Shown: positions 32,504-41,407, counted from the first letter of the stretch. The stretch: DNA of 50,287 nt from Actinomycetota bacterium (GCA_005885515.1 VAWK01000018.1:35934-86220); one strand, 5' to 3'. Numbers and translations are program-made. The notes: generated by a model from the sequence alone, not told the origin.

Positions 32504-32950
32504 TCATCCGGGCTGCTGCGACCAGGGCACGATGCCGAGCTCCGGCCTCGGTGAGCCCTCCAGCATGGCCAGGTACTCGAGCATGTGACCGTCCGGGTCT
32601 CGAAAGTAGATCGCTGCAGCTGGCATCCATCCGATCACGCTCGGCTCATCGGTGGGCTCGCCGAAGAACGAGAGAGGCTGGATGCCCTGGGCGCGGAGTT
32701 GCTGTGGGGCGGCGAGCACGTCGGCGAGCGCCATGTCGAACGCGATGTGCAGCTGCATGCTCATCGGCGCCGAGCCGATCGACCACAGCCCGAGCATCGC
32801 GCGCCCCGCCTTGCCGATCCAGTGAAACGTGGCGCCCCGCTCTGGCAGCTCGAGTGCCACCGGGAGCCCGACCACGTCGCGGTAGAAGACCACCGAGCGC
32901 TGTAGATCGGAGACCGTCAGGTGGGTCTCGAAAAGTCCGCGCACATTCAT
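32504..32950 (-). CDS. VOC family (glyoxalase/dioxygenase-like) protein
   Basis: A 148-residue single-chain VOC protein. LFETHLTVSDLQRSVVFYRDVVGLPVALE opens the first beta-alpha-beta unit, with His10 as a likely metal ligand. LHIAFDMALADVLAAPQQL and AIYFRDPDGHMLEYLAML follow, the last with the usual Glu ligand. The layout fits fosfomycin-thiol transferase or glyoxalase-like enzymes, but the substrate is not predictable. ATG 32950 has GAGG five bases before it; an upstream ATG at 32989 would add a short unsupported stretch. Next to a GNAT gene in convergent arrangement. Confidence 0.83.
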   Translation of the reverse strand: MNVRGLFETHLTVSDLQRSVVFYRDVVGLPVALELPERGATFHWIGKAGRAMLGLWSIGSAPMSMQLHIAFDMALADVLAAPQQLRAQGIQPLSFFGEPTDEPSVIGWMPAAAIYFRDPDGHMLEYLAMLEGSPRPELGIVPWSQQPG

Positions 32951-33180
32951 CGCAGCCTCGAGCATCGCTGCGCGCAGCTCGCTAGTCAACCCAGGGCAAT
33001 GATCGCCATCGGCGCTGAGGGCTGGGCCAGCTGATGCAACGCTCGATAATCGATGTTATGTCAACAATGGCGCGATCCGCCCGCGTCGCGACATCCACGC
33101 CAGCGAGCGCCGGGCCCGGCAGCCCCGCTGCGGCCAGGCATGACCGGCTAGCCGGCGCGTGCGCAGCATAATCGCCGGCA

Positions 33181-35154
33181 ATGGCAGATGCGCGAGCAGC
33201 GGCGCCCGCGGCTGCGGTACCGGAGCCGGAGGAGCCAGCCGCCCCCTATAGCGGCCGCACGGCCTGGGCGCGCAGCCTGGCCGCGCCGGTGCGCGACTTC
33301 CTGAGCACCGAGACCGGCAGTGCAGCCGTGCTGCTGGCTGCGGCGCTCGCGGCGCTCGTGTGGGCCAACTCGCCGTGGTGGCACTCATATGAATCGGTGT
33401 GGCGGACGACGCTCTCCATCCGGCTGGGCGGCGGGACGCTCTCGACCGACCTGCGCCACTGGATCAACGAGGGCGTGATGACGTTCTTCTTCCTCGTGGT
33501 CGGACTGGAGGCCAAGCGCGAGTTCGACATGGGAGAGCTGCGCGAGCGTCGGCGACTGGCGATCCCCGTACTGGCGGCAGCCGGTGGCATGGCGGTGCCA
33601 GTGGCGATTTACGAGGCGTTCAATGCCGGCGCCCCCGGCGCGCACGGATGGGGCGCCGCGATGTCGACGGACACCGCGTTTGCGCTGGGCGCGCTGGCGC
33701 TGCTCACACCGCGGGCCGCGACACGGCTGCGGGTCTTTCTGCTCACGCTCGCCGTCGTCGACGACATGTTCGCGCTGCTGGTGATCGCCACGGTGTACAC
33801 GAGCCACGTCTCGCTTCCCGCGCTCGCCGCGGCCGCCGGACTTGCAGCAGCACTGCTCGCCCTGCGCTTCGCGCCCGCCTGGAGGCGAGAGGTCTCGATC
33901 GTGCTTGGCGTCGCGCTGTGGGTGGCGCTGTTCAAGTCAGGCATCGACCCCGTGATCGCCGGGCTCGCGGTTGGGCTGGCGACCGCGGCGTATCCGCCGG
34001 CGCGCGAGGACCTCGAGCGCGCGACCGCGCTGACACGTTCGTTCCGCGAGCAGCCGACACCAGAGCTCGCGCGCTCGGCGCAGCTCAGCCTACGCTCGGC
34101 GATCTCCCCCAACGAGCGGCTCCAGTACGGGCTGCACCCGTGGACGAGCTACGTGTTCGTGCCGCTGTTCGCGCTCGCCAACGCCGGCGTCCACTTCAGC
34201 GGCGGCCTGATCGGGAACGCCGTCGGGTCGCCGATCACGCTCGGGATTCTGTTCGGATACGTGCTAGGCAAGCCGCTCGGCATCCTCGGCGCCTCCTTGA
34301 TCGCCTCGCGCCCCGCCCTCCGTGGCCCGCGGCCTTCGCTCAGCTGGGCCTCGCTGCTCGGCGGTGGAGCCATCGCGGGCATCGGCTTCACCGTCTCGCT
34401 GTTGATCTCCAGCCTGGCGTTCAGCGGGCAGCGTCTGCAGGAGGCAAAGCTCGGCGTGCTCGCCTCAGCGCTTCTGGCGCCCGCGGTGGCGTGGAGCGTG
34501 TTTGCGGTCTACAGGCGACTGCCACGCCGGGTGCTTGCCCGTCAGATCGGGGCCACGGCCGAAGACATCCTCGACCTCGCCGGCGACGTGGACCCGCAAC
34601 GCGACCACATCCGCGGCCCCGATGACGCGCCGGTGACACTCGTCGAGTACGGCGATTTCGAGTGCCCGTACTGCGGCCAGGCTGAGTCGGTCATCCGCGA
34701 GCTGCTCGCGTCCTTTGGCGACGACGTTCGCTATGTGTGGCGGCACCTGCCGCTCAACGACGTGCACGGGCACGCGCAGTTGGCCGCCGAAGCGGCGGAG
34801 GCCGCCGCGAGCCAGGGCAAGTTCTGGGAGATGTACGACGCGATGCTCGCCCACCAGGATGAGCTCACCCCGCGGCAGTTGGGGCGGATTGCGGCCGAGC
34901 TCGGGCTCGACGTGGACCGCTTTTGGGATCAGCTGCGCGGGCACGAGCACTCCTCGCGCGTGGCGGACGATGTCTCGAGCGCTGATGCGAGCGGCGTCTC
35001 GGGAACACCCACGTTCTTCATCAACGGGCGCCGTCACTACGGGGCGTATGACGTCGGCGCGCTCACCCAGGCTGTCGGTGCTGCCCTGCGGCGAGCACGA
35101 CTGACGTCGTCGAGCGAACGCACGGCAGCCGAGGCGCAACCGGCGTCGCGCTGA
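33181..35154 (+). CDS. nhaA: Na+/H+ antiporter NhaA fused to DsbA-like thioredoxin domain
   Basis: A 657-residue fusion. Residues 25-435 are NhaA: EAKREFDMGELRERRRLAIP near 110, STDTAFALGALALL near 162, and LAVVDDMFALL with the ion-binding Asp pair at 194-195. About twelve helices follow. Residues 460-640 are a DsbA-type thioredoxin domain with the active site FECPYCGQ (Cys495, Cys498) and the cis-Pro loop GVSGTPTFFING. NhaA exchanges Na+ for H+; the added domain would lie on one membrane face and may sense or drive thiol redox. Such fusions are known in actinobacteria. The ATG at 33181 has a weak ribosome site. Confidence 0.93.
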   Translation: MADARAAAPAAAVPEPEEPAAPYSGRTAWARSLAAPVRDFLSTETGSAAVLLAAALAALVWANSPWWHSYESVWRTTLSIRLGGGTLSTDLRHWINEGVMTFFFLVVGLEAKREFDMGELRERRRLAIPVLAAAGGMAVPVAIYEAFNAGAPGAHGWGAAMSTDTAFALGALALLTPRAATRLRVFLLTLAVVDDMFALLVIATVYTSHVSLPALAAAAGLAAALLALRFAPAWRREVSIVLGVALWVALFKSGIDPVIAGLAVGLATAAYPPAREDLERATALTRSFREQPTPELARSAQLSLRSAISPNERLQYGLHPWTSYVFVPLFALANAGVHFSGGLIGNAVGSPITLGILFGYVLGKPLGILGASLIASRPALRGPRPSLSWASLLGGGAIAGIGFTVSLLISSLAFSGQRLQEAKLGVLASALLAPAVAWSVFAVYRRLPRRVLARQIGATAEDILDLAGDVDPQRDHIRGPDDAPVTLVEYGDFECPYCGQAESVIRELLASFGDDVRYVWRHLPLNDVHGHAQLAAEAAEAAASQGKFWEMYDAMLAHQDELTPRQLGRIAAELGLDVDRFWDQLRGHEHSSRVADDVSSADASGVSGTPTFFINGRRHYGAYDVGALTQAVGAALRRARLTSSSERTAAEAQPASR

Positions 35155-35166
35155 AGCGCGCGCGAA

Positions 35167-35877
35167 CTAGCGCGATCGCTCAGCGAGGTCGCGCACGCGC
35201 AGCAGGATCTGATCGAGCATCGCCTCGGTGAGTCTGCCGGTGAACGTGTTCTGCTGGCTCGGGTGATAGCAGCCGACGAGCGTGTAGCGCTCGCGCGAGA
35301 ACTGCGCGCCGTGTGCGAACCGCGGACGCGGACGCGGCGGCACGGCCACCTTCCCCGGTGCGCCCGCGATCAGCCGCAGCGCCGCATCCCAGGCGAACAC
35401 CCCCAGACACAGCAGCACGCGCGCATTCGTCAGCAGCGTTAGCTCGCGCGCGGTCCATGGCAGGCACATGTCGCGCTCGGCGGGCGTGGGACGGTTGGCC
35501 GGCGGCGCGCACCGCACGGCGGCCGTGATCCACATGTCGCGCAGCTCTAGGCCGTCGTCGCGGTGGCGCGAGGTCGGCTGATTGGCGAAGCCGCAGCGGG
35601 CCAGCGCCGCGAACAAGAAGTCGCCGGAGCGGTCGCCCGTGAAGATGCGTCCGGTGCGATTGCCCCCGTGCGCCGCAGGCGCCAGGCCGAGGATCAGTGC
35701 GCGTGCCCGCGGATCGCCGAAGCCGGGCAGCGGCCTGGCCCAGTACTGCTCGTTTGCGAACGCGGCGCGTCGCTCGCACGCGACCTGCTCACGCCAGGCG
35801 ACCAGACGTGGACAGCGCCGGCACCGGCTCACCTCCTCGGCGAGGGTCGCCAGCTCGCTTCCACGGCGTGTCGCCAC
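35167..35877 (-). CDS. Uracil-DNA glycosylase, family 5 (UdgB-like)
   Basis: Removes uracil and some deaminated purines from DNA. The 236-residue protein carries motif A as GLAPAAHGGNRTGRIFTGD (64-82), which lacks the Asp/Glu seen in family 4 and so marks family 5. Motif B is CYHPSQQNTFTGR (His205). Four Cys (19, 22, 123, 138) match the iron-sulfur cluster ligands. I chose GTG 35877 because upstream codons run into the divergent gene; an ATG-headed extension to 36168 is not protein-like. Start codons of this and the divergent small membrane gene are 24 bases apart. Confidence 0.92.
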   Translation of the reverse strand: MATRRGSELATLAEEVSRCRRCPRLVAWREQVACERRAAFANEQYWARPLPGFGDPRARALILGLAPAAHGGNRTGRIFTGDRSGDFLFAALARCGFANQPTSRHRDDGLELRDMWITAAVRCAPPANRPTPAERDMCLPWTARELTLLTNARVLLCLGVFAWDAALRLIAGAPGKVAVPPRPRPRFAHGAQFSRERYTLVGCYHPSQQNTFTGRLTEAMLDQILLRVRDLAERSR

Positions 35878-35901
35878 GAGGCAGTAGTAGCATCGGTGGC
35901 G

Positions 35902-36246
35902 ATGTCGCTGTGGCTTTTGATCGTGCTGTTCGCCCTGATCAAGCTGCCGATCGCAGCGATGATGCTCGTGCTTCCGTTCCGTCACGACGCCGCGATGGAA
36001 CCACCGGAGCGCTCGGGGCCCTCGGATGAAGATGGCGGTTCGCCTACCCCACCTGACGAGCCGCGACCGCCACATCCGCGCTGGCCCATCTCTGACCGTC
36101 CGCGCGGGCCGGCATGCAGTCGCGCGAGGACCGCATTGGCTGTCGGGGCCCGGCGTCGCGGCGCGCACAGCACCCCCGACCCGCGCGCTCCGCGACGGGT
36201 CCGCTCTCGGCTTCGGCGGCGGCCCGCCCTGCCGGTCGGGCGCTGA
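35902..36246 (+). CDS. Small membrane protein with Pro/Arg-rich tail
   Basis: A 114-residue protein with one N-terminal helix (SLWLLIVLFALIKLPIAAMMLVLPF) and then an acidic patch (ERSGPSDEDGG) and a long Pro- and Arg-rich cytoplasmic tail. It is divergent from the uracil glycosylase gene with only 24 bases between starts. Similar short proteins with this helix and an EDGG patch occur in related genomes as I recall, but no function is known. The tail frame could be partly artefact of high GC, so the end is less certain than the start. Confidence 0.6.
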   Translation: MSLWLLIVLFALIKLPIAAMMLVLPFRHDAAMEPPERSGPSDEDGGSPTPPDEPRPPHPRWPISDRPRGPACSRARTALAVGARRRGAHSTPDPRAPRRVRSRLRRRPALPVGR

Positions 36247-36248
36247 GC

Positions 36249-36662
36249 CTACCTGTTGCGCTTGCGGGCTCGGCGCGCGGCTTTGGCCTGCGCCCGGCGC
36301 CGGCGCACGCGAGCAGCTGAGTCGCTGCGCGATCGCGCCTCGATCAAGTCAGCGTCGCCGGCCGGTGCGACGCGGCGAGCGTCGCGCACGATGATGAACG
36401 CGATGCCCCCCAGCAGCACGACCGCTACTGCCCCGCCAGCAAGCAGCAGCGTGCTCGAGTTCGTGGGCGTGCTCGTCGACTGTGTGGTGGCTGTCTGCGT
36501 CGTGGTCGTTTCCGGCTGGCTCTTGGTCAGTTCGTTGAAGGAGTTACCTTCGCTGACCGCCGCCGACAGCGCCGCAGGCGCGCCCAGCAGCGACAGCGAC
36601 AGCGCGAGCGCTGCGCATGCGATCACCGATACGCCGTGCCGGTGCAGGCGGCGAGGAGCCAC
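36249..36662 (-). CDS. Type I membrane protein of unknown function
   Basis: A 137-residue protein with a signal peptide (RRLHRHGVSVIACAALALSL to about residue 34) and a short Thr/Gln-rich external part (NSFNELTKSQPETTTTQTAT). A C-terminal helix (LLLAGGAVAVVLLGGIAFII) and a basic cytoplasmic tail rich in Arg and Ala complete it. The start is uncertain: GTG 36662 gives a proper signal peptide, and GTG 36626 is also in frame. The open frame continues far upstream but is antisense to real genes there. It is divergent from another unknown membrane protein. No family was recognised. Confidence 0.7.
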   Translation of the reverse strand: MAPRRLHRHGVSVIACAALALSLSLLGAPAALSAAVSEGNSFNELTKSQPETTTTQTATTQSTSTPTNSSTLLLAGGAVAVVLLGGIAFIIVRDARRVAPAGDADLIEARSRSDSAARVRRRRAQAKAARRARKRNR

Positions 36663-36746
36663 TCGTGCGAGGATACCGCCGTCTTCTCCTCTCAACCGCC
36701 GCCGGTGCCGTCGTTCCGGGCGGGCCAGCTCGTAGAATGACCGCCG

Positions 36747-37346
36747 GTGCCCCCCAAGCAACGCCAGATCAGGGTCGAACAGCGCGGCAGCATCGAGGCC
36801 ATCCAAGCTCTCGAGCAGCGCTCTGACGAGGAGCTGGAGAGCGAGACCAAATATAAGTCGGCCGCCCTGGCCATCCTCGGCGCGCGCGCCGCTGAGCGCT
36901 TCGACGCGGCCAAGGCGCGGAACTACTTTCAGCGGGCGATCGCCGCCGCGCGCCCGCAAGAGCGGATGCAGCTGCGGCGCATGGCCGATGCCTCCCTCGC
37001 GCTCGCCGATCGGCGCGCCGGGGATCTCAAGGAGGCCGTCGAGCGGCTGGGGCAAGAGCCGCCGAGCGGACGTCAGATGCTCGCGCTGCGCCTCATCGGC
37101 CTGCTCGTGCCGCCGGGCTCGGCCGGGATTCTCGCCCGCCTGCGCGGGATCATGCTGATCCTCGCCCTGGTCATCGTCCTGCTCGGCATGGGACTCGGTC
37201 TGGTGGAGCTCGTGTCGCTGCCGTTCGGAGGCCTGGGCTTGGCGCCGGGCATCCTGCTGGGCCTGTTCGTGGCGATCGCAATCGTCGCGATCATCGCCAC
37301 GATCGGGCGGCGACGGCGCAATCGAGCGAGGGCCGCGCGCGCGTAG
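36747..37346 (+). CDS. Two-helix membrane protein with alpha-helical N-terminal domain
   Basis: A 199-residue protein. Residues 1-115 are charged and helical, with a TPR-like repeat (YKSAALAILGARAAERFDAAKARNYFQRAIAAA). They are followed by two hydrophobic segments, at about 131-152 (GIMLILALVIVLLGMGLGLV) and 163-186 (LGLAPGILLGLFVAIAIVAII), and an Arg-rich end. It starts at GTG 36747, 84 bases from the divergent type I membrane protein gene, and ends 51 bases before the lipid kinase. I do not recognise a family; function unknown. Confidence 0.75.
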   Translation: MPPKQRQIRVEQRGSIEAIQALEQRSDEELESETKYKSAALAILGARAAERFDAAKARNYFQRAIAAARPQERMQLRRMADASLALADRRAGDLKEAVERLGQEPPSGRQMLALRLIGLLVPPGSAGILARLRGIMLILALVIVLLGMGLGLVELVSLPFGGLGLAPGILLGLFVAIAIVAIIATIGRRRRNRARAARA

Positions 37347-37397
37347 GCGGTGCCGCTGCGCCGCGGGAGCGCGGCGCCGGGCGACTACGCTGTCGCG

Positions 37398-38414
37398 GTG
37401 CCCGCACCCGTCTGTCTGATCGTCAACCCAGCCGCCGGAGGCGGCAGGTCTGGGCGCCTTGCAAGCGGCGTTGAGCGTGCCCTGCGCGGCCACGGCTTGG
37501 CGCTGCGGCGCGAGGACACGCGCGACCTCGAGCACGCCGGCTCGCTGGCGACCGCGGCCGCCCGCGCCGGTGAGACGGTCGTGGCGCTGGGCGGCGATGG
37601 CCTGATCGGCGCGATCGCGGACAGGCTGCGCGAGCGCCCCGGCGCCCTGCTCGGCGTGCTCCCCGGTGGTCGCGGCAACGACCTGGCGCGGGTGCTGGGC
37701 ATCCCCGAGGACCCGATCGCGGCCTGCGCGACGATCGCCCACGGGGTCCCGGCGGCGATGGATCTCGGAGCCGTGATCGACGCTGAGTCGGGCGAGCACG
37801 GTCGGGCGTTCGTCGGCATCGCCTCGGCCGGCTTCGACAGCGACGCCAGCCGGATCGCCAACGAGGCGCCTGCCTGGCTGGGCGGGCTGGCGTACGCGTA
37901 CGCGGCGCTCAGGGCGCTGATCGCGTGGAAGCCCGCCCACTTTGAGATCCAGCTCGATTCGCTCGGCGAGCGCCGGCGGTTCACCGGCTACTCGGTGGGA
38001 GCCGCCAACTCGAGGGCCTACGGCGGTGGCATGCGCGCGGCCCCGCACGCGATGCTCGACGACGGTCTGCTCGACGTGCTCGTGCTCGAGCAGGTCAGCA
38101 AGCTCGCGTTCGTAACGTTGATCCTGTCGCGGGTGTTCAAGGGAACGCACGTCAAGCACCCGCGCGTGCACGTGTTTCGCGCCGCGGAGGTCGCGATCTC
38201 GGCGGACCGTCCGTTCACCATGTATGCCGACGGAGACCCAATCGGCGAGCTCCCGGTGCGGGTGCGCGCGGTCTCAGCCGCGATCAGCGTCCTCGTCCCG
38301 CCCACCGCGGCAACGGACCCGCCATTCGCCGCCCCCCCTCCCCCGCCGGTTGGGCGGGCGGAGACGGACGCGGGCGATCGCGGTCCTGCGGACGCGCGAG
38401 CGACCAGGGGCTGA
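37398..38414 (+). CDS. Diacylglycerol/lipid kinase family protein (YegS/DgkB type)
   Basis: A 338-residue lipid kinase. The N-terminal ATP domain has VCLIVNPAAGGGRSGRL, VVALGGDGLIGAIADRL (the GGDG signature; the usual GGDGTxNEV is GGDGLIGAI) and GVLPGGRGNDLARVLG. The C-terminal domain includes IASAGFDSDASRIAN, AYGGGMRAAPHAMLDDGLLDV and YADGDPIGELPVRV. It probably phosphorylates a membrane lipid, feeding phosphatidic-acid recycling. GTG 37398 fits the family N-terminus; a GTG at 37350 would add 16 residues. A Pro-rich, acidic tail ends in TGATG overlap with murT, so translation is coupled. Confidence 0.9.
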   Translation: MPAPVCLIVNPAAGGGRSGRLASGVERALRGHGLALRREDTRDLEHAGSLATAAARAGETVVALGGDGLIGAIADRLRERPGALLGVLPGGRGNDLARVLGIPEDPIAACATIAHGVPAAMDLGAVIDAESGEHGRAFVGIASAGFDSDASRIANEAPAWLGGLAYAYAALRALIAWKPAHFEIQLDSLGERRRFTGYSVGAANSRAYGGGMRAAPHAMLDDGLLDVLVLEQVSKLAFVTLILSRVFKGTHVKHPRVHVFRAAEVAISADRPFTMYADGDPIGELPVRVRAVSAAISVLVPPTAATDPPFAAPPPPPVGRAETDAGDRGPADARATRG

Positions 38415-39814
38415 TGGCGAGCGCGCTCGAGCCCAAGCTTGCCCTCGCGCGCGCCGTGGGCGCGCTCTCGCGCCTGCGCGGTGGCGGCGCCACCAGCGCG
38501 CCGGGGAAGCTGCTCGTGGCCCTCGATCGGGATGCCATCGCCACGCTGGGAGCCCGGCTGGGGCGCGGCAGCGCGCTCGTGTCGGCCACGAACGGGAAGA
38601 CCACCACCACCGCGCTCGCGGCGCGCATCTTCGAGCACGCCGGTATCAGGCTGGTGCACAACCGCGCCGGCGCAAACATGGCCGGGGGGATCGCAGCGGC
38701 GCTGCTGGCCGCGGCGCGCCCGCACAAGCAGATCGCTGGCGAACTCGGCCTGTTCGAGGTCGACGAGCTATGGCTCGACTCGATCGCGAGCCAGCTCGGA
38801 CCCCGTGCGGTGCTGCTCGGAAATCTGTTCCGCGATCAGCTCGACCGCTATGGCGAGCTGGAGGCGATCGCCGCGCGCTGGGCCGAGGGGCTGCGCGCGG
38901 AGCGACTCGTACTGAACGCCGACGATCCGCTCGTCGCGGACCTCGGCCGCGGGCGGGACAGGACATTGTACTTTGGCCTCGAGGACGAATCGCTGGCGCT
39001 TCCCGGCCTTGCCCACGCCGCCGACGCGAAGCATTGCCGGCGCTGTGGTGCGCCCTATTTCTTCGAGAGGGTGTACCTGGGCCACCTCGGCCACTATCGC
39101 TGCCCAAGCTGCGGACAGCAGCGTCCGGAGCCGATCGTCACTGCCACCGACGTGACCCTGCAGGGCGTGCGCTCGGCGTCCTTCACGCTGCGGACCCCCG
39201 CGGGCTCGGGACGCGTGGCGCTGGGACTGCCGGGTCTCTACAACGTCTACAACGCCCTCGCGGCCGCCGCCCTGGCGAGCGCGCTGGAGGTGGAGCTGAA
39301 CAGCATCCTCGCGGGGTTGGATGGCGCCACGGCCGCGTTCGGGCGGGCGGAGGCGGTGACGCTGTCGCTCGCATCCGCTGCCGCGGGCGCCGGTCCGCTC
39401 ACGCGAGAGCTGCGCATCCTGCTCGTCAAGAACCCCGCCGGCGCCAACGAGGTGCTGCGCACGCTCGCGCTCGAGCCTGGCCAGCATGACCTGCTGGGCG
39501 TGCTCAACGACAACATCGCCGACGGACGCGACGTGTCCTGGATCTGGGACGCCGACTTCGAGCTGCTGGCCCCGCGCGTGCGGCAGATGAGCTGTAGCGG
39601 CACGCGCGCGGCCGAGCTGGCGCTGCGGATGAAGTACGCCGGCGTCGCCGAGCAGCGGATCAGGGTCGAGCCCGACCTCTCGCGCGCGCTGGCGGCGGCC
39701 GCGGCGGACACGGCGGACGGCGCACCGCTGTATGCACTTCCGACCTACACCGCGATGCTCGCGCTGCGCGAGCTGCTGGTCGCGCGCGGCGAGGCAAACA
39801 GCGCGTGGGGCTGA
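38414..39814 (+). CDS. murT: Lipid II isoglutaminyl synthase, MurT subunit
   Basis: The Mur-ligase-like subunit of the MurT/GatD complex, which amidates the second-position glutamate of the lipid II peptide using ATP and glutamine-derived ammonia. It has the P-loop SATNGKTTTTALAAR, EVDELWLDSIASQLGPRAVLLGNLFRDQLDRYGE and a Cys4 zinc ribbon (CRRCG then CPSCG, about 213-236). The C-terminal DUF1727 has LLGVLNDNIADGRDVSWIWDADFE and CSGTRAAELALRMKYAG. 466 residues, normal length. gatD follows, but with a methyltransferase gene between; this gene ends inside that gene by 10 bases. Confidence 0.95.
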   Translation: MASALEPKLALARAVGALSRLRGGGATSAPGKLLVALDRDAIATLGARLGRGSALVSATNGKTTTTALAARIFEHAGIRLVHNRAGANMAGGIAAALLAAARPHKQIAGELGLFEVDELWLDSIASQLGPRAVLLGNLFRDQLDRYGELEAIAARWAEGLRAERLVLNADDPLVADLGRGRDRTLYFGLEDESLALPGLAHAADAKHCRRCGAPYFFERVYLGHLGHYRCPSCGQQRPEPIVTATDVTLQGVRSASFTLRTPAGSGRVALGLPGLYNVYNALAAAALASALEVELNSILAGLDGATAAFGRAEAVTLSLASAAAGAGPLTRELRILLVKNPAGANEVLRTLALEPGQHDLLGVLNDNIADGRDVSWIWDADFELLAPRVRQMSCSGTRAAELALRMKYAGVAEQRIRVEPDLSRALAAAAADTADGAPLYALPTYTAMLALRELLVARGEANSAWG

Positions 39815-40617
39815 GCGTGACCCATCGCACCCGCGTCCCGGCGACGCCCGCGAGCGACCACGCCGAAGTCGTGTGGCACGACCTCGAGTGCGGCTCCTAC
39901 CGCGCGGACTTGCCGTTGTGGCGCGAGCTGGCGGCCCGCAATCCAGGGCCGATCCTCGAGATTGGCGCGGGCACCGGCCGGGTGGCGCTCGAGCTGGCCC
40001 GGGCCGGACATGTGGTCACGGCGCTCGAGCGCGAGCCGGCGCTGCTTGACGCGCTGCGGCGCCGCCCGGGCGCAGAGCGGGCGCGCACTGTGTGCGCCGA
40101 CGCCCGGGGCGTTGAGCTTCCGCAGGCGCGCTTCGCGCTGTGCCTGGTGCCGATGCAGATGATCCAGCTGCTGAGCGGGCCGAGTGAGCGAGCGCGCTTC
40201 CTGAGCCGCGTTCGCGCCACGCTGCGCCGCGGCGGGCTGCTGGCGTGCGCTGTGCTCGCGCGCGTGGACCCGTTCGCCTGCGCCTCGGGGGAAGCTGGGC
40301 CCGCGCCGGAGACGGTGCGAATCGACGGACTGCTCTACACGAGCCGGGCGACGCGCGTCGCGGTCGGCAGGACGCAGATCGTGATCGAGCGCGAGCGCCG
40401 CATCCTCGAGCCGCGGGGGCGCAGCACGCTCAAGGCGCTGGCTGCATCGCGCACAAGGCTGCTGCGCGTCGAGCACAACGTGGTCGGGCTCGAGCGCCTC
40501 AGCCCGCGCACGCTCCAGCGCGAGGGCGGCGCCGCCGGCATGCGCGTGGAGCCGGTGCGCGAGGTGTCGGCGACCGCGGACCACACGGGCAGCACGGTGG
40601 TGATGCTTCGTGCATGA
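39805..40617 (+). CDS. SAM-dependent methyltransferase between murT and gatD
   Basis: A 270-residue class I methyltransferase: ILEIGAGTGRVALELARAG (motif I), VVTALEREPALLDALRRR, and a C-terminal half with LVPMQMIQLLSGPSERARFLSRV and RGGLLACAVLARVDPF. It starts (GTG 39805) within the end of murT and ends over the first codons of gatD (40610), so all three are translated together. This order suggests a role tied to lipid II or muropeptide chemistry, or merely linked expression. The acceptor is unknown. Confidence 0.87.
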   Translation: MGLSVTHRTRVPATPASDHAEVVWHDLECGSYRADLPLWRELAARNPGPILEIGAGTGRVALELARAGHVVTALEREPALLDALRRRPGAERARTVCADARGVELPQARFALCLVPMQMIQLLSGPSERARFLSRVRATLRRGGLLACAVLARVDPFACASGEAGPAPETVRIDGLLYTSRATRVAVGRTQIVIERERRILEPRGRSTLKALAASRTRLLRVEHNVVGLERLSPRTLQREGGAAGMRVEPVREVSATADHTGSTVVMLRA

Positions 40618-41407
40618 GTCTCCTGCTGGCCTCGGCGCCGCACGCGTGCTGCGCGTGTGCGCGCTGTATCCGGACCTGATGAACATCTACGCCGACCGCG
40701 GCAATCTGCTCGTGCTGGAGCGTCGCTGCCTCTGGCGCGGCATCGGCTTCGAGCTGTCCGCGAGCGGCCTCGGGGAGCCGCTGGACGCGGAACGCCACGA
40801 CCTGTACTACCTCGGCGGCGGCCAGGATCGCGACCAGCGCTTGTGCGCCGCTGACCTGGTCGAGCGCAAGCGCGAGGCACTGCATACGGCCGCCGCGCGC
40901 GGCGCCGTCGTGCTCGGCGTGTGCGGCGGCTATCAGTTGCTCGGGCACTCCTACACGCTCGGCGAGGAGCAGATCGCGGGAGTCGGGCTGCTCGACGTGC
41001 GCACCGTGCGGTCCGAGGGCCCGCGCCTGATCGGCAACGTCGCGATCGAGGCCTCGCTGCCCGACGGCGCCGGACCGGCCGCGCAGCGCGGGACGGCCGC
41101 CGCGCGCGACCACGTGCTGGCTGGCTTTGAGAATCATGGCGGTCGCACGCAGCTGGGAGCAGAGGCGCTGGCGTTGGGGCGCGTGTTGAAGGGACACGGC
41201 AACGATGGACGCAGCGGGCTGGAGGGCGCGAGGCGGGGCAGTATTGTCGGCACCTACCTGCACGGTCCGCTGCTGCCCAAGAACGCGTGGTTCGCCGACT
41301 GGCTGATCGCCCGCGCGCTGGCGATCGATCCAGGCGAGCTCGCGCCGCTCGATGACCGGCTGGAGCGCGCCGCACATCTCGGCGCGCGGCGCGCGGCCGG
41401 CGTGTGA
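40610..41407 (+). CDS. gatD: Lipid II isoglutaminyl synthase, GatD glutaminase subunit
   Basis: A 265-residue class I glutaminase of the CobB/CobQ type, partner of MurT. It has RVCALYPDLMNIYADRGNLLVLERRC, LYYLGGGQDRDQ, the nucleophile GVCGGYQLLGHSY (Cys about residue 104) and the catalytic His in SIVGTYLHGPLLPKN. It releases ammonia from glutamine for MurT. GTG 40610 overlaps the methyltransferase stop by 8 bases; an internal GTG is possible but less natural. Length and motifs match GatD. Confidence 0.94.
   Translation: MHESPAGLGAARVLRVCALYPDLMNIYADRGNLLVLERRCLWRGIGFELSASGLGEPLDAERHDLYYLGGGQDRDQRLCAADLVERKREALHTAAARGAVVLGVCGGYQLLGHSYTLGEEQIAGVGLLDVRTVRSEGPRLIGNVAIEASLPDGAGPAAQRGTAAARDHVLAGFENHGGRTQLGAEALALGRVLKGHGNDGRSGLEGARRGSIVGTYLHGPLLPKNAWFADWLIARALAIDPGELAPLDDRLERAAHLGARRAAGV

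Noticed and set aside
33036-33064. Minus-strand promoter with TTGACA at 33064-33059
   Set aside because: No TATAAT-like box at 16-18 bases, and it is over 100 bases from the VOC gene start.
36663-38171. Upstream extension of the type I membrane protein frame
   Set aside because: Antisense to the two-helix protein and lipid kinase; the signal peptide starts near 36662.
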